From contig LUCM01004968.1 in assembly GCA_008360955.1 (NCBI GenBank), positions 291,488 to 355,487 of the forward strand: a stretch of 64,000 nt of DNA. Reading direction: 5' to 3'. The position numbers were made by a program, and so were the translations under genes. Within the stretch, counting starts at the first letter, position 1. Every line of letters begins with the position of its first letter. Shown piece by piece: positions 61,695 through 64,000 of the stretch. Source of the DNA: Fasciolopsis buskii. Lineage: Eukaryota; Platyhelminthes; Trematoda; Plagiorchiida; Fasciolidae. The notes under the pieces were generated by a model. That model was not told where the DNA came from, ran no database searches, and saw only the letters and a program-made list of their open reading frames with translations.

Positions 61695-64000
61695 CAGGTG
61701 GGCAAACAGGAAGGGGGAGCGACTGATTCTTGAAGCCCTCCATTCGAATAACCCGTTCAATCGGCATGTCGGAATTGACAAACATTACGTCATCTTAACA
61801 AGACCCGGATGCAGAATAGATAGACAAACAGACGGACAGTGCACAAAAACGAACGGAACCAGCTATCCCATTCAACCACCCATTCACGTTCGACAACGAG
61901 TCCTAGTTTGGATCGAAACGTCACAGTAAACATTATAACCCAGTGTACGCTTTCTCACCTCTAATGTATATATATATATATGAAATGTTAGATTCAGATG
62001 CAGCACTGTTAGCTGGGATATGAACATTATAATTGCAGGGCAAATGCTGGATGAAATAGGTATTGGTATTTGGGTGTTGATACTTCACCAGATGGTAGTA
62101 TATCACAAAATTTTCTTCGTATACACAGAAAGCTAGACTGGCTATCCCCAGTTTGGTTCACCTGCGGCTCCGGTGTGTCACATAATTGCTGATCAATTGT
62201 TGGTTTTACACGAGAGCAGTAAGAGCGTTCCCGAGTTATGACCCAGAATTGTGAGTGAGACGGTCAGATGTGTGAAGAATGTGGGTGGATGAACACCGGT
62301 CTCTTTGTGACTAAAGTAAACATGAAAATTTGCTTCAGTAACTCAAAGAATTGGTTTGTAGTACCGAGCTACATGAGTCAGTCTTTAGAAGAAACAGTAG
62401 ATTTGTATGAGTCAGACTGACTGAATTAATTGGTGCGCATATCCGAGGTTCCCTGCTGTGCTGTAAGCTGTTTTCCAAGGTCAATGGTGATTAGAAAATG
62501 TGTCAGTGTGGTCAGTCTATGACATGATTGGCAGGTTTAGAAATTTTACCTATTGCACTGTTTCATTAGTAAGTTCATTTAGGCTCCCGGGCCACGGTCT
62601 GATAAACATCTCATAGTGCAGTAGCCGGAGACACTGGCTTACATGACTGCAGTGTCCTTGCACTCGTAATCATCTGTATTCCATGCAGTTATTATTTGTT
62701 TATCTTACGGTCGTCCTTTCACTAGACTTCGTTATCTTCATTTGTGATTATCTGTTTTATGATGTTTCACGTTTAATGATCGTGAGCACGTTCAAGCGAG
62801 GGTCACTTTAACGAATCGCATGAAAACGGCCCATTACTGCACTCTACCGTACAATCACGGTCTCCTGGTTTACAAGATGTTTGATTTATTTGCGGTTTGA
62901 TGCAGTAACGAGGTTGGTCTGATATGAACTGATCCCATTTGGGACCCGGGAAACACATAAAGTTGTCTAAACCCGGAATCATTAACAATGCTATCAATTG
63001 TCCCGGTACTAGTCCCTAATGTGATTGCATTACACTAAAGATCATTTGTTTTGACGAACCATTCAGGGCACTAGTCAGATAAATGGAATGCAACACGCAG
63101 CTTTGAGTGATTCTAATCCATTTTTCTTGTTGAGTAAACGAAGCTGTTGGGTAGCAACCAAAACCGGCAGCACGTCGGTACAGGGTTAATGGTTGTACAC
63201 ACTGAAACTCAACTAAACGGGACTGATGAATGTAAGATTTCTTTATAGAGTTTGGTTTAAAACGTGTATTGGAAGTACAGTTGTTAGTTCTAATGCAAAC
63301 AATACAAGCTTACAATTCGTCGAACACAGTTAACTTTTCCTATTGGTATACGGTAGCCAACGTAGTAGACTTGGAATTTTCTCAGGGTCATTAAACTGGA
63401 GCTACCTGTCACGTTCAGGGTTCACCAAAACAATGTCAAACATATTTTTAGTTCAGGGCTGTAGAAACCATGAGAATGTCCCCATTTTGAATTACAGTTA
63501 TTGTCGGGGCGGTGGTACAATGTAGTCTCATGAACGAGCTGACGCGAAAACCTGTCGGAGTTTTAAATTGCGAAGGGTGTAACATGTGATCTGAAGGCAA
63601 CGGGACTAAGCCAGACATCTGGGAATGAATTACTTTTGTCGTTACAACATTTCGTATTTCGCACAAAATTTCTGCCTAAACCACATGTCTAAATGAAATT
63701 CATATAAAATTACCTACTACTGTGGAGTCTGATTTATCAAGATCTTGAGTTCATTTCTAAAGTCCGGTTTTATTATCTACTTATTTCTATTGGTAGTTGA
63801 AATTCTGAGTAAGCTTGTTCCCGTTCCTCTATGTGACCCTCACCTCTCTCTCTCTCTCTCTATCTCTCCCGTGTGCCTATTTATTTAGGATGGTGACACA
63901 GTGCTTGTGCGTGTGAAAAATGTAACCGCTTCATGTGAATGTTGGGTTCCAGCTCGTGTGCAAGGAGGATTCCTCGGTTCACCTGATCCTCGGTATCCGT
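5741..64000 (+). CDS. VWA3B-like: VWA3B-like protein, 19-exon gene (3' end beyond window)
   Basis: Whole-gene entry; the exons are listed separately. Exons 1-15 join in phase to 1107 codons with no stop. Predicted order: residues ~68-90 W-L-S-L-Y-G-L helix; ~130-330 first VWA domain, preceded by WLTSGSRNLFG; ~432-455 WLKRHGL repeat; ~500-735 second VWA domain, preceded by WLNRGSRELFG; ~740-880 basic Ser-rich linker; ~945-960 third repeat (WIARYGL); ~1040-1139 helical region; ~1140-1560 Ser/Pro/Cys/His-rich insert; from ~1550 a DUF4537-type domain. This order, with DUF4537 at the end, matches vertebrate VWA3B (about 1300 residues) better than VWA3A. No signal peptide is seen at the N-terminus, so the protein is probably intracellular. 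Human VWA3B variants are linked to a cerebellar ataxia, and the molecular function is poorly known. The second VWA domain keeps an apparent metal-binding site, suggesting cation-dependent protein binding (inference). The model is strong for exons 1-15 and for the 17-19 chain, and weaker for the link through exon 16. Confidence 0.85.
6027..6056 (+). other. 30-nt microintron 1
   Basis: gtatca...ttctag splits a Glu codon (phase 1). Retaining it would introduce an in-frame TGA four codons on, at 6036-6038. Confidence 0.7.
6057..6151 (+). CDS. VWA3B-like: VWA3B-like exon 2
   Basis: The exon starts after ctag at 6055-6056 and ends AAC|gtaggt. It completes a Glu codon split by the 30-nt intron 1 and then encodes 31 codons including Y-S-E-G-L-F and G-R-M-Y-N. 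These resemble the segment linking the Y-G-L helix to the first VWA domain in VWA3 proteins. The donor leaves phase 0. Confidence 0.75.
6152..6187 (+). other. 36-nt microintron 2
   Basis: gtaggt...ttcaag, phase 0. It has a T-rich body and no room for a conventional branch-point spacing. Frames on both sides are collinear. Confidence 0.75.
6188..6438 (+). CDS. VWA3B-like: VWA3B-like exon 3, start of first VWA domain
   Basis: A 36-nt intron precedes it (gtaggt...tttcaag). The exon encodes an amphipathic helix, then WLTSGSRNLFG and the hydrophobic strand VVILLDN, which is the first strand of a VWA fold. The metal-site motif D-x-S-x-S is not preserved here: it reads D-N-K-T-L-S. The exon ends with two bases of an Arg codon before gtgaat. 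Confidence 0.85.
6439..6476 (+). other. 38-nt microintron 3
   Basis: gtgaat...attgcag, phase 2. Reading through it gives an immediate TGA, so splicing is needed to reach exon 4. Confidence 0.75.
6477..6636 (+). CDS. VWA3B-like: VWA3B-like exon 4, first VWA domain
   Basis: A 38-nt intron (gtgaat...ttgcag) precedes it. After completing AGA, 53 codons run to AAT TGG|gtaggc in phase 0. The segment with A-L-S-W-I-D-G-L aligns in position with A-A-T-W-I-K-S-L in exon 10, the equivalent helix of the second VWA domain. The conserved G-G-S-T-N-T turn of that domain is here replaced by K-S-E-V-T-S-T, so the metal-binding Thr context is also altered. Confidence 0.75.
6894..7132 (+). repeat. tRNA-derived SINE copy 1, full length
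   Basis: Contains a box-A-like stretch (tagcgtaatggctaagg) and a box-B-like stretch (ggttcgcgtcc), then a tRNA-unrelated body ending tgagcgatgatatcac. The same ordered blocks recur at 25119-25364, 51961-52219 (minus) and 52218-52429, so it is a dispersed RNA polymerase III-type retroposon. It lies in intron 4 in the gene's sense direction. It is not a functional tRNA: no acceptor stem or CCA-ready end. Confidence 0.85.
7133..9129 (+). other. Rest of intron 4
   Basis: AT-rich intron sequence with a short AT repeat at about 9048-9061 near the acceptor. Open frames at 8083-8274 and 8349-8689 (minus) show no recognisable motif. Confidence 0.5.
9130..9302 (+). CDS. VWA3B-like: VWA3B-like exon 5, first VWA domain
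   Basis: The acceptor is cccttag and the exon starts in phase 0. It encodes YEAVYLITDGAAS, the central strand ending T-D-G, then N-V-V-A-F-N-C and L-C-D-M-T-G-G-R. Each motif has a counterpart in exon 10 (VYLLSDGRPD, HTASFNC, LAQLTGGR). It ends GGA GGA AG|gtgagt, phase 2. Confidence 0.9.
9303..10113 (+). other. Intron 5
   Basis: gtgagt...cctag, phase 2. AT-rich with nothing recognisable. It separates the two halves of the T-G-G-R-F-H motif. Confidence 0.75.
10114..10361 (+). CDS. VWA3B-like: VWA3B-like exon 6
   Basis: The acceptor tcctag is followed by A, completing the Arg codon, then F-H-S-Y, giving the family motif T-G-G-R-F-H across the junction. The rest is a predominantly helical acidic region (E-E-L-E-E-A-R-D-T-L) that follows the first VWA domain. 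The donor is GCAGAAA|gtaagc, phase 1. Confidence 0.9.
10362..11648 (+). other. Intron 6
   Basis: gtaagc...tgtag, phase 1. No repeat or gene recognised. Confidence 0.75.
11649..11923 (+). CDS. VWA3B-like: VWA3B-like exon 7, second W-L-x-x-H-G-L repeat
   Basis: The acceptor tactgtag is followed by GC, completing a Ser codon, then 91 codons ending in GCC|gtaagt, phase 0. It encodes SSVEWLKRHGLRAQKLDVFD and a downstream F-K-H-C-D-G motif. These are characteristic of the VWA3 family and match exon 1 (W-L-S-L-Y-G-L) and exon 14 (W-I-A-R-Y-G-L). Confidence 0.9.
11924..13815 (+). other. Intron 7
   Basis: gtaagt...ttcag, phase 0. The stretch about 12500-12730 resembles 47950-48180 in intron 16 (see the repeat entries). 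The rest is unassigned. Confidence 0.7.
12500..12730. repeat. Diverged dispersed repeat, copy A (tentative)
   Basis: Blocks around gggcaacccggtagaacg followed by cctacgaagaaactatg resemble agagcaacccagtaatacgg and the following bases near 48110-48165. The match is by eye, imperfect and unclassified. Confidence 0.3.
13816..14028 (+). CDS. VWA3B-like: VWA3B-like exon 8, helix before second VWA domain
   Basis: The acceptor is tgtattttcag. 71 codons in phase 0 end GACGAG|gtatga. It encodes WKDGSLVHVQVTPELYRSYE and then INWLNRGSRELFGTIMEDE, the same W-L-x-x-G-S-R-x-L-F-G signature as in exon 3. The Met at its first codon is internal, not a start. Confidence 0.9.
14029..16348 (+). other. Intron 8
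   Basis: gtatga...cacag, phase 0. It sits between the G-S-R-x-L-F-G helix and the D-T-S-T-S strand, just before the metal site. No gene or repeat recognised. The open frames at 14820-15358 have no domain. Confidence 0.7.
16349..16531 (+). CDS. VWA3B-like: VWA3B-like exon 9, second VWA domain with intact DxSxS
   Basis: The acceptor ttacacag is followed by VYLLIDTSTSMLPHIEFV. D-T-S-T-S is a complete MIDAS motif. I-N-L-V-A-F-N-S, the next VWA strand, follows. The best 3' end is TTAGAG|gcaagt, a textbook GC donor, giving 61 codons in phase 0. A GT alternative four bases on (GCAA|gtgttc) would need a different acceptor in the next exon. Confidence 0.85.
16532..19634 (+). other. Intron 9, probable GC-AG intron
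   Basis: The donor AG|gcaagt fits the GC-intron consensus. With acceptor ttcaag it preserves phase 0 and gives N-L-E|S-A-A-T-W-I-K-S-L. No canonical GT site gives an equally good join. The interior is unassigned. Confidence 0.6.
19635..19946 (+). CDS. VWA3B-like: VWA3B-like exon 10, second VWA domain
   Basis: The acceptor ctcttcaag in phase 0 gives S-A-A-T-W-I-K-S-L and then C-G-G-S-T-N-T, the MIDAS threonine loop. VYLLSDGRPDQDP follows (the MIDAS aspartate region), then HTASFNC and LAQLTGGRFHYF. With exon 9 this completes a VWA domain keeping all three metal-site elements. It ends TGG GAA|gtgagt. Two other nearby AGs (19638-19639, 19641-19642) could be used in another phase. Confidence 0.9.
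21614..21641. repeat. (TTA)n microsatellite
   Basis: About nine TTA/ATT units in intron 10. Confidence 0.9.
21921..21964 (+). repeat. SINE 3' tail remnant
   Basis: About 44 bases (atggtgagttgagcgatgat and following) match the 3' end of the SINE only. It is 5'-truncated, as expected for an abortive reverse transcription, or it is the end of a partner LINE. Confidence 0.7.
22222..22663 (+). CDS. VWA3B-like: VWA3B-like exon 11, Ser-rich basic linker
   Basis: The acceptor cgagaaag starts codon AGC in phase 0, giving S-E-D-L-R-L-L directly after D-Q-W-E of exon 10, a continuation typical of the family. An L-L-R-A-E-Y helix follows, then ~100 residues rich in Ser, Pro, Thr and Arg that look disordered. 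Two phase-1 donors are possible: AATG|gtgcgt (end 22663, used here) and CGAG|gtagaa (end 22633, 10 codons shorter). The minus-strand frame opposite is a shadow. Confidence 0.75.
24952..24974. other. Perfect 9-bp hairpin
   Basis: ggacaatgg and ccattgtcc separated by 5 bases. Too short and isolated to assign. Could be chance or a remnant of a mobile-element end. Confidence 0.5.
25039..25080. repeat. AT-rich (TA)n tract
   Basis: Interrupted TA dinucleotides about 40 bases before SINE copy 2. Confidence 0.85.
25119..25364 (+). repeat. tRNA-derived SINE copy 2, full length
   Basis: Shares the leader (cagatcagtgacggatagg), the box-A region (tagcgtaatggctaaggcg), the body (gatatgcactgctgatgact) and the 3' tail with copy 1. 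The box-B region is changed (ggattcgtgtcc). It lies in intron 11 in the sense direction. Confidence 0.85.
27471..27596 (+). CDS. VWA3B-like: VWA3B-like exon 12
   Basis: After attcatag, AT completes a split codon to Asp, then A-Y-Y-S-L-L-N-A-M-C-R-E-C and a charged helix ending N-Q-A-V-K. The donor AAAG|gtaagc leaves phase 1, matching exon 13. The short helical segment has no catalytic motif. Confidence 0.8.
28860..29345 (+). mobile_element. RTE-like LINE 3' (ORF2 C-terminal) fragment
   Basis: Successive frames read F-A-N-L-R-H-L-W-H-C-H-D-I-R-L-S-I, R-R-L-S-V-F-D-H-R-C-L-R-S and R-V-L-G-V-D. Then comes W-K-K-R-R-G-G-R-A-M-T with M-K-K-L-V-S-A-L-A-S-V-G-A. This is the order at the C-terminus of trematode RTE-like ORF2 proteins. 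It carries stops and frame changes. The same C-terminal signature occurs at 56180-56580 on the minus strand (D-V-R-R-L-E-F-F-D-H-R-C-L-G-S), so both belong to one clade. Confidence 0.75.
29528..29583. repeat. (TA)n microsatellite
   Basis: Interrupted TA repeat ending about 50 bases before the exon 13 acceptor. Confidence 0.9.
29637..29706 (+). CDS. VWA3B-like: VWA3B-like exon 13 (70-nt exon)
   Basis: A strong acceptor with a T-rich tract (tttgtttttctccacag) and a strong donor (GAGCC|gtaagt) bound 70 bases. They continue the helix of exon 12 with AELEKARKMREAAK, then T-T-T-P-D-S. Phases 1 in and 2 out fit both neighbours. The (TA)n tract at 29528-29583 lies about 50 bases upstream of the acceptor. 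Confidence 0.85.
29707..30664 (+). other. Intron 13
   Basis: gtaagt...cacag, phase 2. Carries an antisense 3' SINE remnant. The rest is AT-rich and unassigned. Confidence 0.75.
29815..29890 (-). repeat. SINE 3' part remnant, antisense
   Basis: Read on the minus strand it matches the SINE from the agctgtacagtgcttccatgg region to the 3' end. 5'-truncated and mutated. Confidence 0.7.
30665..30946 (+). CDS. VWA3B-like: VWA3B-like exon 14, third W-x-x-Y-G-L repeat
   Basis: The acceptor tttgtacacag gives HNWIARYGLRAQELRLLDLL, the third copy of the helix also found in exons 1 and 7. A Pro/Val-rich stretch and a basic helix (Y-P-K-Y-E-R-Q-L-R-V-A-L-R-R-I) follow, of the kind that elsewhere in this protein precedes a W-L-x-x-G-S-R segment. 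It ends GAGAA|gtgagt, phase 2. Confidence 0.9.
30947..32536 (+). other. Intron 14
   Basis: gtgagt...gttag, phase 2. Contains a diverged SINE-like element at 31788-31970. Otherwise unassigned. Confidence 0.65.
31788..31970 (+). repeat. Diverged SINE-like element
   Basis: Blocks aatggcttccagattaagg, gcgttcga, tgggttcgaga, gcgtggatatgaactgatga and cagtgcttttc appear in the same order and spacing as in the SINE, with many differences. Either an old copy or a second subfamily. Confidence 0.55.
32537..32741 (+). CDS. VWA3B-like: VWA3B-like exon 15
   Basis: An acceptor caacgttag supplies one base to complete the split codon, then K-L-V-E-I-I-E-E-F-L-D and N-L-E-G-I-S-R-W-R-N-R-L-C-W-Y-Q-H, ending GAC AAG|gtaagc in phase 0. 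The acceptor has only a short T-rich tract, so the start could shift by a few codons. The total to this point is exactly 1107 codons. Confidence 0.8.
32742..33639 (+). other. Intron 15
   Basis: gtaagc...tttcag, phase 0. No repeat or gene recognised. Confidence 0.7.
33640..33747 (+). CDS. VWA3B-like: VWA3B-like exon 16, spliced or terminal
   Basis: The acceptor tttcaatttcag opens phase 0 with G-A-K-Y-L-L-Q-S-L-R-L-K-Q-E, continuing the helix of exon 15. Read straight on, the frame meets TAA at 33745-33747, which overlaps AATAAA at 33743-33748. Alternatively CAT|gtgaaa at 33736 would splice out before the stop in phase 0, ending the exon at 33735. The first reading gives a 1142-residue protein without DUF4537. 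The second lets the protein continue into exon 17. Confidence 0.65.
   Translation, partial: GAKYLLQSLRLKQERQSANRNPTEATQHPCGHVKQ
33743..33748 (+). promoter_or_regulatory. AATAAA overlapping a stop codon
   Basis: The hexamer overlaps the TAA that ends exon 16 if it is not spliced. It is a candidate polyadenylation signal for a short isoform. It is close to the stop, so the 3' UTR would be very short. Chance occurrence is possible in AT-rich DNA. Confidence 0.35.
35480..37150 (-). mobile_element. Non-LTR retrotransposon, endonuclease and RT, decayed
   Basis: Minus strand, 37140 to 36900: F-L-Y-N-A-L-Q-N-I-V-N-P and R-R-D-I-L-L-C-A-G-N-W-N-T-R, the endonuclease motif normally A-G-D-W-N-A-R. D-R-L-I-A-F-A-D-L-type sequence follows. 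Near 35745-35690: F-Y-A-T-F-D-P-V-D-K-Q-S-L-W-R-M-L, the RT motif F-x-A-A-F-D-S-V-D. Near 35590: R-A-C-Q-G-F-L-L-S-S-I-I-F, replacing V-R-Q-G-C/F-x-L-S-P-x-L-F. There are many stops and frame shifts. The order endonuclease then RT fits one element read right to left. Confidence 0.7.
37354..37393. repeat. (AAT)n microsatellite
   Basis: About 13 AAT units. The poly-Ile and poly-Tyr peptides they encode on the minus strand are artefacts. Confidence 0.95.
39355..39422 (-). repeat. tRNA-like sequence, second SINE or tRNA pseudogene
   Basis: The minus strand has ggttggcacaatagtagcg (box-A-like) and, about 40 bases on, ccaggttcaaccccc, a near-perfect box B (GGTTCAANCC). It differs in sequence from the main SINE family. 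No convincing cloverleaf with matching acceptor arms is seen. Confidence 0.45.
40134..40168. repeat. (TA)n tract
   Basis: Interrupted TA/ATT repeat. Confidence 0.85.
43226..43912 (-). mobile_element. Jockey/CR1-like LINE RT fragment, one frameshift
   Basis: Minus strand from 43912: S-R-E-E-M-L-K-L-L-R-S-T-K, corresponding to the segment just before the RT core. Then L-L-R-K-L-E-Q-L-D-C-P-K-S-L-L-A-W-L-S-D-Y-F in one frame. G-V-L-W-G-V-V-A-S-P-Y-L-F-S-A-Y-V-S-E-L and K-Y-K-D-D-V-A-L-C in another. The normal Q-G-S is altered and the catalytic Y-A-D-D reads Y-K-D-D. The two aspartates survive, but the Ala-to-Lys change and the frame break make it inactive. Confidence 0.75.
44340..45000 (-). mobile_element. 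CR1-like LINE RT C-terminal half, decayed
   Basis: Minus strand: E-P-I-L-F-L-I-S-V-N-D-L-G, the RT motif G-P-L-L-F-L-I-Y-V-N-D-L-P. W-S-L-F-S-E-N-V-K-V-A follows, where active elements have L-F-A-D-D-x-K. Near 44440: R-P-D-L-L-G-I-S-S-H-R-C-R-S-I-S-G-D-L-T-A-T-F, the C-terminal signature R-R-x-R-G-D-L-I-x-x-F. Both catalytic aspartates of the A-D-D box are lost (S-E-N). Confidence 0.7.
45075..45112. repeat. (TA)n microsatellite
   Basis: About 19 uninterrupted TA units. Confidence 0.95.
47950..48180. repeat. Diverged dispersed repeat, copy B (tentative)
   Basis: Possible relative of 12500-12730, same orientation. Weak by-eye similarity. Confidence 0.3.
50273..50472 (+). other. Open frame after a good acceptor, unassigned
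   Basis: tttatcattcag is followed by an open phase-0 frame with V-L-V-D-F-V-F-D-I-G and a helical continuation, stopping at TAA 50471-50473. Phase 0 is compatible with the exon 16 donor, and a donor-like GTT|gtgaaa occurs near its end. No family was recognised, so it may be an extra or alternative exon, or chance. Confidence 0.25.
51961..52219 (-). repeat. tRNA-derived SINE copy 3, full length, antisense
   Basis: The minus strand runs cagtaaccgtgcaaatcagt, leader, agcctgcccggtagcgtaat, box B region, body and 3' tail. Its 5' end abuts copy 4 directly, giving a head-to-head pair. Confidence 0.85.
52218..52429 (+). repeat. tRNA-derived SINE copy 4, nearly full length
   Basis: Starts within the leader (gtggtgatgtttaacaaact), with cccggtagtgtaatggctaa, box B ggttcgtgtcc and the 3' tail ending near 52429. 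It lies about 85 bases upstream of exon 17. Confidence 0.85.
52516..53797 (+). CDS. VWA3B-like: VWA3B-like exon 17, Cys/His-rich insert and DUF4537 start
   Basis: A frame of more than 400 codons is open from an acceptor (cacaactgcag) at 52515 to CCAG|gtaatt. Most of it is Ser/Pro/Arg-rich, with paired cysteines in C-x-C-x-x-H-C, C-Y-R-C and C-L-C-S-Y-Q-K-C. It ends R-V-I-A-F-N-D-L-D-G-I-F-Y-P-G, the characteristic start of a DUF4537 domain (variable-DG-F/Y-YPG). The first ~65 codons are oddly hydrophobic (for example MLRTMICLVFPFIVR), while another frame over the same bases is open and hydrophilic, so the 5' part or boundary may be wrong. If exon 16 is terminal, this could instead be the first exon of a separate gene starting at ATG 52606. 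Confidence 0.8.
54269..54289. repeat. (AT)n tract
   Basis: About ten AT units. Confidence 0.85.
56180..58690 (-). mobile_element. RTE-like LINE, nearly full-length ORF2, decayed
   Basis: Read right to left. Endonuclease near 58688-58490: V-I-S-V-Y-A-P-A-D-C and D-I-V-V-V-E-D-G-F-N-A-Q-F-G-Q-L (family G-D-F-N-A-Q). Near 58350: Q-I-D-H-M-A-I-R-Y-R, the endonuclease Q-I-D-H. RT near 57516-57160: N-Q-R-E-I-S-L-L-P-I-V-T-K-V and L-L-D-L-K-V-V-F-D-S-A-D-Q-T-A-L. C-terminus near 56580-56180: D-V-R-R-L-E-F-F-D-H-R-C-L-G-S, then W-E-R-P-R-G-E-Q and W-F-P-T-L-S. Domain order and spacing suit an RTE element of about 2.5 kb or more, but there are many stops. Confidence 0.8.
61247..61374 (+). CDS. VWA3B-like: VWA3B-like exon 18, DUF4537 domain
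   Basis: The acceptor ttgcatag supplies GA, completing Gly across the junction, so the protein reads F-Y-P-G then L-V-Q-K-C-M-S-P-E-S-S-V-I-R-F. This is the second strand pair of DUF4537. A following segment ends H-T-Q-T-L-N|gtgagt in phase 0. It is too short for any start-to-stop reading frame and is recognised by domain continuity with exons 17 and 19. Confidence 0.8.
61650..61692. repeat. (TA)n microsatellite
   Basis: About 21 TA units. Confidence 0.95.
61965..61982. repeat. (TA)n tract, short
   Basis: About eight or nine TA units. Confidence 0.8.
63843..63868. repeat. (CT)n tract upstream of exon 19
   Basis: A CT-dinucleotide run 20-45 bases before the exon 19 acceptor. It may serve as an extended polypyrimidine tract. 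Confidence 0.8.
63889..64000 (+). CDS. VWA3B-like: VWA3B-like exon 19, partial at window edge
   Basis: A strong pyrimidine-rich acceptor (tatttatttag) in phase 0 gives DGDTVLVRVKN and then C-W-V-P-A-R-V-Q-G. This matches the later DUF4537 pattern (G-D-x-V-L-V-R-V ... W-V-P-G/A-x-V). The exon is open to the last base, and the gene continues to the right. Confidence 0.8.

Larger units (their letters stand above)
61375..63888 (+). other. Intron 18
   Basis: gtgagt...tttag, phase 0. Contains (TA)n repeats and a CT tract near the acceptor. The open frame following the (TA)n at 61618-61929 is unassigned. Confidence 0.75.

Noticed and set aside
61618..61929. 103-codon plus-strand frame
   Set aside because: The first third is translated (TA)n, the rest has no recognised domain, and it lies in intron 18. 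Not called as a gene.

Overview
The window looks like nuclear DNA of a parasitic flatworm, most likely a trematode (fluke). This is inferred from AT-rich non-coding DNA with kilobase introns, three tiny introns of 30-38 nt near the 5' end of one gene, and a repeat load of RTE-like and CR1/Jockey-like LINE fragments, a Ty3/Gypsy fragment and a tRNA-derived SINE. The species cannot be named from sequence alone. There are no bacterial-type operons, rRNA genes, functional tRNAs or CRISPR arrays.

Layout: (1) 1-5740 is a repeat-rich flank. It holds an uninterrupted LINE reading frame running off the left edge (minus strand), a decayed Ty3/Gypsy integrase (plus) and a decayed CR1-like reverse transcriptase (plus). 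(2) 5741-64000 is occupied by one large plus-strand gene that I reconstruct as 19 exons, the last cut by the window edge. It encodes a protein of the VWA3A/VWA3B family (von Willebrand factor A domain-containing protein 3). Exons 1-15 join in phase to exactly 1107 codons without a stop. They show a duplicated module (W-L-x-x-Y/H-G-L helix, then W-L-x-x-G-S-R-x-L-F-G, then a VWA domain), followed by a third W-I/L-x-x-Y-G-L segment. Exons 17-19 encode a long Ser/Pro/Arg and Cys/His-rich insert and then a DUF4537-type domain, as in VWA3B. (3) The introns carry the rest: five more LINE fragments, several copies of a tRNA-derived SINE (including a head-to-head pair just before exon 17), AT and AAT microsatellites, and long stretches with nothing recognisable.

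The main uncertainties are whether exon 16 is spliced onward or terminates (a stop codon overlaps an AATAAA), the true 5' boundary and frame of exon 17, and the exon 9/10 junction, which fits best as a GC-AG intron. No classic novel system such as a defence island or gene cluster is present. The most unusual items are the VWA3B-like gene structure, its degenerate first VWA domain and lineage-specific Cys/His-rich insert, and the still-open LINE frame at the left edge.
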